Positions 22,051 through 36,559 of a stretch of DNA of 64,000 bases are shown piece after piece. Positions within the stretch are counted from its first letter, which is position 1, and every line of letters begins with the position of its first letter. This DNA is from Reticulitermes lucifugus (lineage: Eukaryota > Arthropoda > Insecta > Blattodea > Rhinotermitidae), in assembly GCA_026260175.1 (NCBI GenBank), contig JAKCWW010000653.1:33984-97983 (forward strand). Direction: 5' to 3'. A program made the position numbers and the translations under genes. The notes beneath the pieces were generated by a model. The model was not told where the DNA came from, made no database searches, and was given only the letters and a program-made list of their open reading frames with translations.

Positions 22051-25000
22051 TATTGTTTAAATGGATAGCGTTAATTAAAAAGAATCATGCCAGAAAAAAA
22101 AACAGGATTGATGAACAGTTTGGGGTTCAGGAAAGGGAATAAACGTTAGTTGTGCAACTGAAAACAATTTTTGAGACGCAGCTATTATATTATAAAGTTG
22201 CTATGGGTCATGAGCGGTGGAGAGCATGATAAATTGCGGAAGAGGACTTAAAGGTTTTCACAAATGAAATTTGTAATTAATAACATATTTCATTGATATC
22301 CTCGTTCGAAAACACAGCTCTCTCCCTTTCTGGTTGTTTTGATATAGCTGTTACGCAAAACTGTATACAGAAGGTCACTAACATACAAATCCTAATTACT
22401 AATCCCACATACGCAATTTTTAACCACTCAAAATAAACCAGTCTGTGAACAACAATAAAAATTACAACAAGCAAGCTATAAACCAAAATAAAATAAAATA
22501 TATTAAAACAATTGCAGCTTCTCCTTTAAATAAAGAAGCTTTTTTTGTGACAATGAGAACAATTCAGTTCTCCCCTAATTGTAGGAGCAGAGAGTGCTGA
22601 CTATAACGATCACAGACTCCTGCGTTGTGACTGCCTTTAGTTTGGTAGTAATTTACAGATGCTTTGGAGCACCATATTGCCTCCATTTTCAACTTACAAG
22701 TGCCAGCCACTCACAGAAGGACAGAGCTAAACACAATCTTAAAATTTACTCTGCCATGTGTAACTTAAACTTCTTCTTGAAAATGGATACAATACAATCT
22801 TCCGAAACATTTTTAAATTAGTACCACACTACAAGGCATCATACTCCACAGCACAGTAATTAATTACGTGACACTTAAGAGAGTTATAGCATCTTTTTTA
22901 CCAAGGGGGTGGGGGTTTTTGAAAAAGTATGTGGGCCCTATTTGTGTTCTACAGTAAAAAGGCTATTTGTTTCGGCATCTTCCCTTTAATGAAACCACGT
23001 TTGCAATTACGATAAAATCTACGTCGCCGTCACTGGAAATGTGTAGGCATAGTTATTGGCGTTCGTGGATGTGATGGATCAACATAGAGAAGGAAGTAAT
23101 TGAACCTTTGGCCCTTCTGAAATTCTTCGTTCCGTGCATTTTAATTAAAGTGTTCATTTATGGAAATAACTAAATGCACTATGTCCATTCAGTGGTTTTT
23201 AAAACGAACAACACCTTGTCTCCTGTATTTCCTTTAACCCTATTTTAAATGTGGTTATTTTATTCAGACGGCACATAAACTGACCTACGAACACTGTACA
23301 TTACCAACCACAGCCAAAACTAATTGTGATAAACAAGTAGTTGTTTTATTCATGGGGTGAAAAGTGTGTCCCCATACTGATGACATGTATTGGTCCAACA
23401 GAAACATTAAATTTCTACCGCAGTGAACTCAATATACTCGTACGTAAGGTCGCCGAGACTTTGTTAGACCAAATATCATTTTACACAACCAATAAAATTT
23501 TTAGAGCTCTAAACTTAATGCACATATGATAGTTGAGATGTTGTTTAAGCAAAAATTCGGATGTTGTTTAAGCAAAAATTCGTTTTACAGAATGAAGTAA
23601 TTCCTTAGTGCAGTAAAATGAATATACTTATGATTATCAAGCCTTTTTAGAGCAAAAACCTTTTGAAAAAGAAGATATATAAATCACATTTTAGTGCAGT
23701 GAATTCAATATACATATGAACATCCAGAATTTATTAGCACGTAAATATTTTTAGATAATCTTCTTATTGTAACATTAATCGCTCTCAAAATATTCCAGAA
23801 TAAGCTATTTTTATTGTTTCTCTGCCTTAACTATTAAAATGACGCAATAAAGGACCTTATAGTCTCACCGAACAATAATAAACAAATAGCAAGCGTGGAA
23901 GAGGCATGATTTTTAATTTTTATTTTTTTAAACTCTTAAATTATATACATACGTGGCTGAAGTGCTGTGTTACCCGCATTTTTGTTATTGCTTTCTCATT
24001 ACCTTACGTCAGTAGTTAACTCACTGTTTATAAAAGCGTATAATGAATCGGACAGTGATTTTTCAGTCTTATTCAAATTTCTTACTCCTTGGCACACTAA
24101 AAATTGTTGGGACCCCAATCGGCCAAATCATTCAAATATAATACCACTGCTGTTCAATAATGGCGACCTTAACTAATGGAAGGTCGTGTTGTGTTGTGTT
24201 GTTTGTAACCTGCTGTGTGTGCGGGACTCATTGGCATGCGCATAATAACACGCAGTTCCTCTGAATGTCATTTTGTAACTCAAAACGACTTTGCGTTCTC
24301 GTAGTGTCCACACATCGCACGTCCTTCGCATTCATATTCAAATTCACACACCCCTCCGCCTCTTTGACACAATTATGAAGAGCTCAGTGTCGTTTCAAGG
24401 CCGTCTGCACGACTTCCTTTTTAGAAAGTGGACAAAACCTTATTTGTATGTCAGAGGGACGAAGTGACTATATATGCAACTGCAAACTAAATGTTGAAAA
24501 CTATTTTGCTGTACTATGGCAGGTAATTACGTGCTTGCATCATGCTCCACTAGTTTTATCCTGTGAATACACAGAAACTTAAAGGAGATATATTTTCAGT
24601 ATTGCATGGCTCTATAAAAGTTTATTACAATTCCTTTATCCAAAATTGGTACCTGTTTTGAGTATCAATGTTCACTAATGTGTGATACGTGAAGTATCTA
24701 GATAATTTATTTAATTATTTTTATTATAGTCTTAACTTAAAACATCTTGCTCAGATAAGTATAATATAAAAATTCACTTTCCTAACTTTGAGCCCATGAA
24801 TTTTAATGAAAACGAGAGGAGTAAATGTTTGAGATCATCACACTCCCTGTTTGTGAAACTGTGTGTGTGTTTCCCGTTTAAAATTTCGAAAGGTTAGACA
24901 GCTTCACGAAATCTGGTATGAAAATGATGTCATTGGAAAATATTCGAATGTCGTCCTTTGTAAGCAATTTCGCATAGCGGAGAAACATGCATTTTAGCTT

Positions 25001-28000
25001 CGTCATGTCCTTCAGTCTGCACGTATCAACGCGACTCCCACTGGAAAAATTTCCGTGAAATTTGATATTGGGGACTTTCATGAAAATCTGTCGAGAACAT
25101 CCAAATTTGGTTAAAATATGGTAAGAATATCGGGAAATGTACTTGAAGACGTAAAAATTGTTGCAGGCGACATTAAATCTCCATAAAACCCCTCTCTTCG
25201 AGTGAAATGATTGTAAGGCTGTTCGGATAGCCGAGGACGTGTAAACATTATGCGAAAGGCCACAATGTCACAATGTTATAATGTTACATTATACGTACAT
25301 TGCAAATCTTGTTAAATTTCTATAGACAAGAACAACAAACCCGACGCGCAAAATTGTGAGGTGAGAGTAATATTAGATCAAATTTCTCTTAGGCCCTGAA
25401 ATGATGTATGGTAAGAGATCATGGTAAAATATGCAATGTTCTTCGGCTATTATTTGTGTAAATGTGAACATTTTTTGTTTTCTCTATAATGGCGACATCT
25501 AACACAAAAATAGATTTAGACGTATGAAATTTAGTACTGATATGGAAGATAAACATAATTACGAAAGTCATATGAAAATATTTTTAAAATAAAAGGTAAC
25601 AATCAAAGAGGCGATAAAGATTTTATGGTTTTATATCATAAAGTTAATATTAATTATATGAAGTGTATATGTGTATTTATAATCTGAGTCCGTAACATAT
25701 TAAAGGGATGTACTCGTATACACAATGAGCATTTTTTCATGTGCCTCTTTTATAGAAAGGGTATATTTTTATTTGATCTTCATTTACTTTAGGATTAAGT
25801 TAAAAAACTTTCGTTAGTGTAGACCACATTATCTTATACGTTAACCGGTTGGCAATTTAAGATCGACAGCATGCGAAGGTAGAGAAGAAAAGGTATTCCT
25901 CTCTAAGCTTTCAAATTCTATACATTGTGTAACGGATGTGTAATGAATATAATAATTTCAGTAAGTTGGAATTAATTGAAATACACCCGTAAACGTATTA
26001 CCATTTTTCTTTGCACGACATCCAAAGCTTATGAATAGTCCCTACAGATTAACATGAAGCCTGAGAAATTCGTCATCCATTCATTCTAGAAGAGGTGTGA
26101 GCGAGATGGACATTGTCATTCATAAGGCAGTGTCACGCAAGGATACAATGTACACGCAGCCAGTTACTGTTGTTCCAAATGTTAAACTTAACACAACTAA
26201 TTGTCAAAACACACCAAATCAATGTTCACAGACCTAAAGCCAATTTCTATTACAAGCTTAACTTCACGTACTTGAAGAAGAGTCCGTAAAATATTATAAT
26301 GGCGTCAGAGGTGCATAAAATGTGGGAATAAACATACCAACTGAGAACAGACTAGCCTACTTCATAGGCTGAAGGCAAGAGTTCTATTTCACTAGGAGTT
26401 CGACATTAAGGTCTTCTGATATGACAAGCCGTGTTGACCGCTAAATTGTCGTCAAATTTTCGATGAAAAGTATTGTCTTCGACTCCATAACTGAGCAATC
26501 ATAATAAAAAAGACGATTTTTCGAGACGTTGTTAAATCTAAACCGGTCAGAACATCCTAATATTTCAAGAATTGAACTTCCTGTAATTTGCACACAGAAG
26601 ATAAAATTGTGTACTCAAAGCTTTGTTATTGTAGTAACGAAAATTTCCCAAATACCAGACACTATCCTTAGGTCTTTCTCAGCTACGCCGATTGTGTAAG
26701 TTTATGACACGGTAACAGCGTAAAATTCATCGCAAGAATTTCTCATTTTTCTTATCTGGAATCAAAGAGCTATATTCATGAAACTGTAGGTACACACTGC
26801 TTGAAACTAATTGCTTGAAATCAGAATCGTCGGGAGGGGGAGGAGGGACCACCTAAGGTGCTGAAAGGTAAAGGTAGTATTGTCCTTATGCCAAAGCACT
26901 ACATTTGGTATTAAACATATTCTCATCCCCGGCACAATCTGCTTTAATATTTAATTCAATCTAACTTTAAAGTAAGCTTCGATGCTTAAATCTAGTAGGA
27001 CCTCTTTGAATTACGTAAATATGGGTACTGTTCTACACACAACAAACGTGTACCAATCCATCGCGTCACAGATCAGATTTACCTATATTTAGTCCTCTTA
27101 GTTTTAAAATAAGCCTAATCAAACACAACGGTTTGTGTAACACATGTGTCGTGATTAATTTGAGGCAAAGATTATCAAATTGAATGACGAATTAATTTTC
27201 AAGTTTTTAAATTGAGACGATGAACCCGGGGATCTGAATAAGCCTGAAGACTAAGATCCAATGTCGACAATAATCGGGCAATCGGAAATTTATTTCCTCC
27301 CGGAAAAGAAAATTCTTTTACTCCACAGTGCCAATATTGAGTCTGCAGTTTCACTGATGTCGGTCTTCTTCCGCAGAAGCAAGGCGGCCGCAGCAGGAAA
27401 ATAAACATTTATCACCACTTAGTGCCGAATCTAACAATGCGTAACTTTACTCTTTACCTTTACCTTAATGAGAATGTGTAGGGATAACACTACCTTTACC
27501 CTTTCGATTAATAAGACCACCGGCAAAAATAAAGAGCATGCCTACTCGGATTCCAATTGTATCAGGAATTATTTTAAATTTTAAAATAAACCAAATTTGT
27601 GTGAGCCTAATACATAAAATTTGCACTGAATTTACGTTTTATGCTATACTCAATATTAATTTAATTACTTTAAAACAACAGTAGTATAAACAGAACCTTT
27701 GACAACGAAAATGAAAATAAATAAACTCACCATGTCGTAAACGTATATTTCCAGTGATGCAGGCTAGAGCTTTTAATACAAAATCACAATAAACAACCCT
27801 TAAGGACCTAGTTCGCACAACGCACACTGTCTGTAACTGCAATCTTGAAATATAATACCGCATTCTACCCTTTCGGCTACTGGCACTTAGTACTAACCGG
27901 AACCAAATGGCCTTCTGCTTCCTACCAATGTAAAGAACACACAACTAATACCAACTTCACAACTTCAGTTCGACTTTAAATATCGTAGGACACAAATATC

Positions 28001-29740
28001 GATCATAAAGTGAAATACACAGCACCAAAGAGTTATTACGGTAACATAAAATAAAGTAGGCGTTCAAATTAATTCTGCTAGGCTGATTACAAATTTTTAT
28101 GCAAACATTTTGCATCACGTCACAGTTTCTGTTAAGTGTATTGTATTTAACAAGTAATTTTTCAACTTTTTATTTTTATATTAATAATAATACTATTTTT
28201 TCAACAATAATGTGAGAACATGACACTTTTTAAAAAAACTGACTACGGAGACGAGTCCTTTGATAAACTAACAGTTCTTCCTCTAGTCAATGATATTTCC
28301 ATCATTTTGTGGAAAAACAACTTGCATTACCTTTTTCAGAATAGCGAGATATTTCTCCCTATCCTCAGATATCTGAATCCAGTCCGCTTCCTCCCATATT
28401 ATTTCCTTCTCACTCATAATACTTCTTCTTTAAAACCTACTTTAATATTACTTTTTCCATCTAAGCCTAGCTCTTGAATGCAGATTTTTACCTTCAGGTT
28501 TGCTCATCACAAACAAGTATGCTATTCTCTTGCCCCCATAATTGCCATATATATTTTCTCCTTTGTTGATCACCCAAATAATAAGCAATTTATTTAGGAG
28601 TGCAAACATAAAGCTCCTCATTATGCAGTTTTCGCCAGTATATTATTACTTCCTTTTAAGCACAAATATCTTTCTGAGTACCCAATCTCGAACATTCACA
28701 TCCCATGCTTATTTCTTAATGTGAGAGACAGATATTCACACTCATAAAAAACACTATTTTCCATTGTCGGGGCCCCACCATAGGACCAGTAACAGTCCGA
28801 GATTCTGAGTAATATATCGCAACATGCTCATTTCTTAAGTAGAGGATATTTTGTATCTTGTACGCCTGACTGAAAGTTTCGTACGCCTGTGTTCATCTTA
28901 TTACTTCCTGCCAGATGAAACGTGACAGTTTCTTATGCCTACCCGCACTTGAAACCGAGACCACGTCGTCTGACAAATCGAAATTGCGATCTACCCTACT
29001 AGAGATACAAGGAGTGACCGAGTCATTTTGTTATGTGCTTGTACGATGCACACAGACGCTGTTTGTCTACTATAATATCAGCATCTTATAATACGGGTAC
29101 CTGTGAAAATAAACCAATATACACACCATCATACTTTTAGGGTTGTCAATTTATAAATATTTCACACGCGTATAAATATAAAATTTTACTTCGCAAAATT
29201 TGAATTTTTTTACATGAATCCAAGAACTGCGGTGATATTTAACAGTCGACGCAGAGCAACTTACAAGAAGACTCGAATCTTTATTTGTAATTTTGATGAC
29301 GTAACTAGCAATGTTAGAGTTGATTCAAAGGAGCAGACTTGGCTACAATATGACGAGCCGCACGCAAATTGTATGAAAAGAAACACTACTCACAGTTCAC
29401 GTTGTGGTAGAATTTGCATGGTACATTTACCAGCATTCACATATTGGAACTCTTAAGTCAGTTTGCACATTTGGATTCTTTATTCAGTGGTACGCAGACG
29501 AAGGTAAGCGGTCATCGGTTTGTTCCAGATCTTACTGTCACTAAGAAAGCGAGTATTTGTGACGTGTCAACATGATTTGACAGACTTTGGCTGCTACACC
29601 CTTGTCTAAATTGTAACAATTCTGTTCTCTGTAAATATAAGGAAAGTCCTCCTCCGTGCATTACAGTGCTGAGTGTAGCGCCTGAAGGAGGGGGGTTGTA
29701 ATTAAGCACTAGACACAGCCAATAATAATGAGCGATATAG
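22050..29740. other. long stretch with no recognised gene
   Basis: About 7.7 kb of AT-rich DNA. I see a 23-bp tandem duplication at 23537-23582 and a possible SINE C end at 26864-26945, nothing else recognisable. Open frames stay near or under 100 codons and have no familiar motif. An exon of a large-intron gene could be missed by eye. Confidence 0.45.
23537..23582. repeat. 23-bp perfect tandem duplication
   Basis: GATGTTGTTTAAGCAAAAATTCG twice head to tail with no difference, so a recent slippage or duplication event (unit positions 23537-23559 and 23560-23582). Confidence 0.9.
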
Positions 29741-29744
29741 GGGT

Positions 29745-30009
29745 TGGGCCGATCCCAGTGGCCGTGCGGTCTAAGGCGTGGGTCTGCGGCCACTCACTTA
29801 CTAGAATTGTGGGTTCGAATCCCACCGGGGCATGGATGTCTGTCTCTTGTGAGTGTTGTGTATTGTCATGTAGAGGTCTCTGCGTCGAGCTGGTCCCTCG
29901 TCCAGTGGAGTCCTACCGAGTGTGGTGTGTCTAAAAAGTGTGATCGTGAAGCGTGGTAAAATGAGACAGCCTAGGCCCTCAAGGGGCTGTCGAGCCATTG
30001 GAAAAAATA
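29745..30009 (+). mobile_element. SINE family A, full length, tail type 1
   Basis: The best preserved copy: TGGGCCGATCCCAGTGGCCG, GTGCGGTCTAAGGCG (A box, tRNA-Leu/Ser-like), GGGTTCGAATCCCACC (B box), the family body with GTCATGTAGAGGTCTCTGCG and CCTCGTCCAGTGGAGTCCTA, then CAGCCTAGGCCCTCAAGG, GGCTGTCGAGCCATTG and a short A run. The head resembles a tRNA but is not a functional tRNA gene. Confidence 0.85.
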
Positions 30010-31800
30010 GGGGGTTGGAAATGAGACTTATGACGACATCGAGCAGGAAGAAATAAGGTATGAAATTATGTCGGGTGGGAAAATCGAACAAAAATTTGAT
30101 GGTTTCAGTGAGGACGATGGAAAACAAATGAGGACGTGATTGGGCGAATAAAGAAGGGTTTTAAAGCTGAGAGGGTGGGGTCCATTTGCTATTTAAAAGT
30201 TAATGGTTCCCAAACATAACTTTGGCAGGTCCCAGTGCAAGCAGATAATACGGACCCACAACAATAAGAGCAACCGTCAGCTGATTGTGACACTAAAAAG
30301 TAGCCTATATTAAAATCATTGAGTGATAAACAATGAAACTTAATAGGAATTATCTTACTATTAACTGGCTTACAGATGTGTAGAATGATTGTTATTTATT
30401 TTGTATATCAATGACTAAAATAAATTACATTACCTCGTGGGTTGAGAAGAGATGTCTTTTTTAATTGCACAAATTAAGAGTTAATTAGAACAAGCAAAGG
30501 GAGTCGAATTTTGTTCAACCCTTGCAGACATACTTGTTTCCATTTCAACTGCATTTATTGTAAATTTCCTCGTTTTGTGTTCATTTTAATTTTAGTTTTT
30601 TGTTTCCTTGTCGGAAGGCCGATGGTTGTAATACTTATAATTAAAATAAAGGCGGGCGATTTCTTGAGTAATTCAGAACTAAGTAGCTTCTCAAGACACA
30701 TTCTGCTGGTTAATTAGGTTTGTCAGAATTCTCAGTCACATATTAAATAAAAATTTTAACTTTTCTCAGTTTCGTACAAAAAATTCTCATTTTGAATCTC
30801 TGGAATTCACATCGGTACATTTCCTGTTTAGGCAGAAACCACATCTATTATACGCTTTAGGCATTTCAAGAGTGCACGCACGGACACAAATTAAACAGAC
30901 GCCATTTAAAAACCAGCTCTTCAGGTTTAAGTGTACCAAACAATTTTCTATCAGCTATAGACTGGGCATATGTTTCTTGTCGGTTAAAATACCTTCAGTA
31001 TATTACCAAGATAAGAAAGAAAAGAATAATTTATCCTATACACCAGTTATGATTTCAAAGCTTTGTGTCTTATTACAGAATTTCTTTTCGATATTTTGTT
31101 CTCTTAGTATGATTACACAATAAATCTTAACATTTCTGTCATTTAACATTCAGCACGGACATTTCGAGATACATTGGCACTTACACTGAGTGTCTGAGCA
31201 AGAATCACATTCAAAGAGCATAACCAAAAGGACCTCGATGGCTTGTGTCAGCCGTAAAAGCAGAGAGCTTAGATGGGTGTGAGGCAGCGAGTTTGGTAAT
31301 AATGAGGTAGAAGGGGACAAAGGACAGTAACAAATGAGGGAACAAAATTTCTTGAAAGATACACAAGAGAATTTCCAGCAACCAGACGAGGTTAGAAGTC
31401 ATAGCCTATCATGTTGACGGTTTCCTCCAAGTTCTCCACCCATGTACGGACAAGCGCAGCATTAATTTTTCAGGGATTTGAAAACGTACTCAACGGAGAT
31501 CTGTATCACCCAGCATGTAAGGCAATTGAATTTTTATACCGAATAAAAACGAAGTAAATCAGTTAAACTTATCATAAAAATAATACGCAAATAGAATTTT
31601 GTTGTTGTAAAATAATTACGCAGCGTGAATTAAAAAATAATGCCGGAATTTATACCTCTTTCATAAATCTTCCAGTCTGTCTTAATAAAACAAATTAACA
31701 ATAAGGTGCCATGCTTTTCACTAACATTTTGCCAAAAACCACAGAAATTAATCCTTATGGAAGGCAATTACTCAGTCACTGGAATTAAAATTGTTAAATA
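30010..31800. other. unannotated intergenic DNA
   Basis: No gene or element recognised. Confidence 0.45.
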
Positions 31801-31807
31801 AGTTTAC

Positions 31808-32100
31808 AGGCTGATCCTGGTGGCCGCACGGTCTAAGGCGTAGATCTGCGGCTGTTCGCTTAGTGGGATTGCGGGTTCGAATCCCACCGGGGGCAAGGAT
31901 GTTTCTATCTTGTAAGTGTTGCGTTTTGTGCAGGTAGAGACCTCTGTGACTGACCGATCCCTCAACCAGAGGAGTCCTATGAAGTGTGTTTGCGTGTGTG
32001 TGTGTAACTGAGTGTGATCAGATGCAACAGTAACCCTCTACACCTAAACTAAGTAGGTGGAAGAGGTCAGACTAAGAAAGAAAGAAAGAAAGAAAGAAAG
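31808..32100 (+). mobile_element. SINE family A, full length, tail type 2 with (AAAG)n
   Basis: GGCTGATCCTGGTGGCCGCA, CGGTCTAAGGCG and GGGTTCGAATCCCACC form the tRNA-like head. The body GTAGAGACCTCTGTGAC and CCAGAGGAGTCCTA is followed by the type 2 tail (AACAGTAACCCTCTACACC, AAGTAGGTGGAAGAGGTCAG) and a (GAAA)n run at 32076-32100. Same tail as the 21093 copy. Confidence 0.85.
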
Positions 32101-32292
32101 TATCTGACATGGGAAACAGGCTAAAATGTTGTATAGATTCTAATGCTTTTGTGAGCACAGATTAGTGTAAGGGTCTAATGCCAATGTTTATGGTGAGTAT
32201 GGTGGCCACAAAGAAACAAATATTTTGGCATAAGCTTGTGCCCTCTATCGGTAAAAGGACTGACAAAAAAGAAAAAGAAAACTCTGCCCTGA

Positions 32293-32574
32293 AAGGAAAG
32301 GGTAAAATTTTCCCTGTGCTTGACATGGAAGCATATGAGGGTGGGAAGATAGAGCACCACTCATGCTTAACCTTATCGGTCAGCATCATGCCCTGGCTGG
32401 TGTACATGCGAGGACACACCCCTAGTAATAATTGCAAAGCGGGCTGCATGGGCCCCTCTGGATAATTTGGAGAAGAGGTAAACCCCTTCACCTTACCAGG
32501 AATCGAACAACGGTCTCACGAACTTCCATCCCATAGTGACAGTCCCAATCATTCTATCACGACTTCCCACTCCT
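32293..32574 (-). mobile_element. SINE family C copy
   Basis: Plus order: GGTAAAATTTTCCCTGTGCTTG, CATGGAAGCATATGAGGGTG, GGACACACCCCTAGTAATAAT, GGGCCCCTCTGGATAATTTGG, CAGGAATCGAACAACGG, ending CGACTTCCCACTCC. Reversed, the right end has a B box-like segment and a head with multiple changes. Open frames of about 95-109 codons across this element are by-products. Confidence 0.55.
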
Positions 32575-32579
32575 CCTCT

Positions 32580-34905
32580 GTTAAGACTCTTTTTTTGCTG
32601 TTACGTAACCATATGAAATGAATCTAGGCCTTGATAACATCAAGGAGCATAAAAGTGTAATAAAATGTAGGTAAATTTTGAAGTAAAATTTACTTCAATG
32701 TACAAATAATACACAAAGCTTAAGTATTACAAATTACAACAACCACCTTTCAGATGACGTCTGTCGCCACTTCGCCAAAAATATTGTCAATAAATGTCAT
32801 CATATGTCCATATACATAACCTTCATCATCATTATCTCATACAAATATTAAAACAAATACTTATGCAAACTTCTGTATCACTTCTTAAGATATCAATGGA
32901 CTCACAGTCCTATAAACTTTACATTGGTAGGCCTATCTGTCGAGACCGATAATCTCCCCAGTATGCAAAAAGAACGTAAATGTAAATATGTTTCTTTGAA
33001 TAAAACCCATTTCTGCGTTTATAAATGAAATATGTGCTTGCCACGTATTCTGAATAGAGACTGTAGATCCATTTCCAACATACATAAGTAACACCAGTTA
33101 CATCTTACTCTTCAGCCTGCATATACCGCCAGAAACTTTCCAGGGATTTATACAGCCACGCTCTCTCGCACGCGCTCTCTCTATACACATATACATACAC
33201 ATAAATATATATACAGTATGCACAGTCATTTTACCTATTGCGAAAAACATCTCTTGAGGCAAAGAAAATATCGTCTCGTGCCCGCCATATTTATTTATGA
33301 TACCTCAGAGACACAACACACGTCGACCTATGCAAGAGACTGAAGGTACCAACCACATGCACAGAACAAATTCTTAATCTTCTTTCTCTATTCATATCAC
33401 GTGATACACTGACGTCACTGAACGTAAAGGAAGGGAGTTCAATGTCTGTCGAAATTCTGTTTGGAATGCGACATATGTTAAATATCAAAATAACGTAGGG
33501 ATTTGACTAAGCATTAGATCAAACAGAAGATTTAATGTCCTGACCTAAATATTTTGTCTATTCAAAAGAATGTTGTTTTGCGCTTTAGTTTAAGGACGGC
33601 GTATTTACTCAGGGATGCCTAGTTGAAGGAATGAGTGTAAGAAAATTTGTAAAATTTTTTTTCGATTTTAAGTTTCGCTATTTGGGAAGTAGAATACAGA
33701 AAGGTATTTGAGGCTGGAAGGTTTACGGTTTTTGTGAAAATACAACACATATAACACGAATGTCAAGAAAACTGAAGTAGTTGCATCTATGTTTTGTTGT
33801 CGGCGAAAATAGCCTGAAGATTCTTCTTCTCAAGCCGAGTACCTAGACAAGAAGTTTAAAAAATTCTGAAAGACCCCTAACTTCTTGTAGAACAATAAAA
33901 AGGTTTACTTTAGATGCAGAAAAAATAAGCATTCTCTTGGGGAGTGAAGGAGCTGTAACACTCCTAGGGTAATTCCTGAAAAAATGTGAGTTTTTACTTT
34001 TCTTTGTCCCAATAGTGCTGTTATTTTCTCGTAAGAGAAGGTTTCTCATTTCATCCGTCGCTGTGTAAATCCTTCGGTACTTTTATATGTAATTAATGAA
34101 GAAAACATGTATTTATAGAGCGGATTTATGTTTATAGGCCTTCGAGTGTTATTTGAATATATGTGGGCATCCTCACACCGTAGTAATTTCCACGTATGAA
34201 CACTGGCTGCTGCTCTATGTTCAAAATTGTGTCATATGAAGAACAAGGATGTAAATATGGCCACTTTTTACTGGAGATGGGCATTACGGGGAATAAAGTA
34301 AAGAAGAAAATGGATAAAACGGAATATCCAACGGATTTCAAAGTAAGCCTGATGAAGAAGAAATCTATGTCCTCAAGGTTAAGTCATAAAAATTCGAACT
34401 CATGTTTTCGTTGCTTACTTCGAAATGCAGAAGTTGATAAAGTCTTAACTCAGAAATTCGCAGGGCTACACCAAAAGTAGTATAGGCCTGTAATGCAGAA
34501 TCCTGATATTTAATTCTTCACGGCCTTATGTTTCCTTCACAAGAGGCACTTCAGATGTAATTTCAAGTCATTCTAGACTATTGCTCGTGTTAGAACTTAT
34601 CCCTAGCGTAATTCGACTATGGTGAGTGTAACTTAAGAAAGATGCTGCAGTGTTTATACTTGTACAAATATAACCGTGGAGTTGGAAATCGAGAACACAT
34701 ACAGAGAACATAACTGAAACATTTGCTTGTCTCAATCTCTCTCTTAACCTCCATCATCAGGGTTATACATCACAGCCTTTGAGTTACGACTACTGAAGTA
34801 CAGTCACATCATCTACAAACTTGATCGGAAATCTATTCTTCTTTTAAGAATAATTTACCCTCTGTGATGTTGACAATAATTTCGTGATTATAAATTTCTA
34901 ATAGC
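32580..34905. other. unannotated intergenic DNA
   Basis: No recognised gene. CT- and AT-rich simple sequence near 33160-33215. Short open frames only. Confidence 0.45.
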
Positions 34906-34909
34906 AATA

Positions 34910-35149
34910 AGAGCCCATTCCGTTGGCCGCTCTGTCTAAGGCGCAAATCTGCGGCCGGTCACTTTCTGGGATTCCGGGTTCGAATTCCGCCGGGGCATGG
35001 ATATCTGTTTCTTGCGAATTTTGTGTGTTGTCAGGTAGAGGTCTCTGCTACGGGCGACTCCCTCGTTCAGAGGAGTCCTACCGAGTGTGGTGTGTGTCTG
35101 TGTGTGATTTCGAAACGTCAACAGTGAAGCGGCTTAAGTACGAGTAGGT
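34910..35149 (+). mobile_element. SINE family A copy, damaged tail type 1
   Basis: GTTGGCCGCTCTGTCTAAGGCG, CCGGGTTCGAATTCCGCC and the family body are clear; the 3' end runs into GATTTCGAAACGTCAACAGTG and GCGGCTTAAGTACGAG, a diverged version of tail type 1. Flanks show no obvious duplication. Confidence 0.75.
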
Positions 35150-36555
35150 TTCTTGCATCAAAAGGGGGAAAAAAATTGGCAATAAGAAGCGCACGCAGCC
35201 GGTCTTGATATGAATTATACTGGCCCTTTTGAAGTTTTCGTTTTTGTAAAGACGACTTCTGTACCAAATAACGTGATGAAGTTGGCTCAAGACGTGACGC
35301 CTCTGAATTGTATTAGAAACGTTTACGTTCTGAATCTCACTACCCGGACTTCTGTTAACGTGACAGGTTCATCGTGGTTTTCCTCATTTTCTCCTGGAAA
35401 CTTGCGGGATATTACCTCAAATTACGCCACAACTGCTTTCCTCCAAAGCTTTCTACTTTATCCTTCACTATTCTTCTTCCTAGCATTCGAAACTCTAACC
35501 CACATCCCTCCATCAATTCACTCTCCTAAAAAGTCCCCGTGCTTTATATTAAAATATCTAGAAATGTTGGGGAAGGTTCTTGTCACCGATGGCCACCATT
35601 TGTGCCATTACAGAGTGGGAAAAATGTCCCTGTGCAAGAGATTTTGTCCTCTCATTTTATTGACGAATTTGAGGAAGACTTAACATGTGACAGTTCGCTC
35701 TGGGGCATTGTGAAAGAGAATATTTTCCATCTCCACCTAACAGTAGTTGAAGACCAAAAACCAGGTCTCAGGGACTGCTTGAATGACTTCCAACCGTCAA
35801 CATGGAAGGTGTCCAGAATAACATGGGGAAAAATTAAAATTTTTGAGGAGAATAGAGGGAAACATACGGATAACTTCGAACTAGCAAACATAGCGACTAT
35901 GTAGCCACTCTATAGTAAATGTCAGTGAAGTCGCAGCAAATTCTGTAGCTGGAAGACAAGTCTTCTAATATTAGAGGAAGTAGAAAATTTATCAACTATA
36001 ATAAAAATTATTAACATTAAAGAAAAACTCTGCTCCGTGAACTTAAGAGGCATGTGTGACACAACCCTTTTATCGGTATGGAGCATGGTGTCTTTTATTT
36101 TGTTTAAGAAGAGCTTACACTTCGCAATGGTGCTTCATACTATCGCCATTTTAACAATGGAGAAAATGTGCTATTTGTAAAAATGAAGAATAAACCCAGT
36201 AAAAACAGAAATTTTTAGAACTTTTTATTAGATGTCTTCATGGCGTGGACTGGGGAAAACTTTATTAAATCATAGTTTTATTGACTTTGATAATGTTTTC
36301 CAAGTGTTAGATTCATGGAATTAGAATGGCCCTGACGCTAGACTATTTTGTAGATATTCCCAGACTTTCGGATATGCAGAAATAAATTGAGGATTTCTTG
36401 TTATTCAGCACAAATCCAACCGTTTACAATCTCATAAATTTTCATGCTGTCAGAGCAGGTTTTGTTCAAATGACAATCGTATTTTTTTGGGTTCCTACGC
36501 CACGTAAAGTGCCTTGTTCCGACGTTCTGGAAGAACCTTCTATCTGTGATGCAAC
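35150..36555. other. unannotated DNA with two overlapping open frames
   Basis: Plus-strand frames of 157 codons (35210-35683) and 121 codons (35539-35904) overlap in different frames. Neither shows a domain, signal or repeat I recognise. The second is richer in charged residues (for example HFIDEFEEDLTC) and could be a remnant of something, but I would not call a gene from this. Confidence 0.35.
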
Positions 36556-36559
36556 AGGC

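Noticed and set aside
29745-29835. Functional tRNA genes at SINE heads
   Set aside because: A and B boxes are present but acceptor and anticodon arms do not fold as a full tRNA, and the sequence continues as SINE body.
29728-29959. Small ORFs inside SINE A copies (also at 21092-21414 and 34923-35147)
   Set aside because: All are translations of the tRNA-like head and body, recurring at each SINE copy.
34745-34770. Hammerhead at minus-strand CTGATGATGG
   Set aside because: The CTGATGA box is there but no GAAA follows within a plausible stem II distance.
35210-35904. 157- and 121-codon frames as a gene
   Set aside because: Overlapping different frames, no recognised domain or splice structure; kept only as a note on the stretch.
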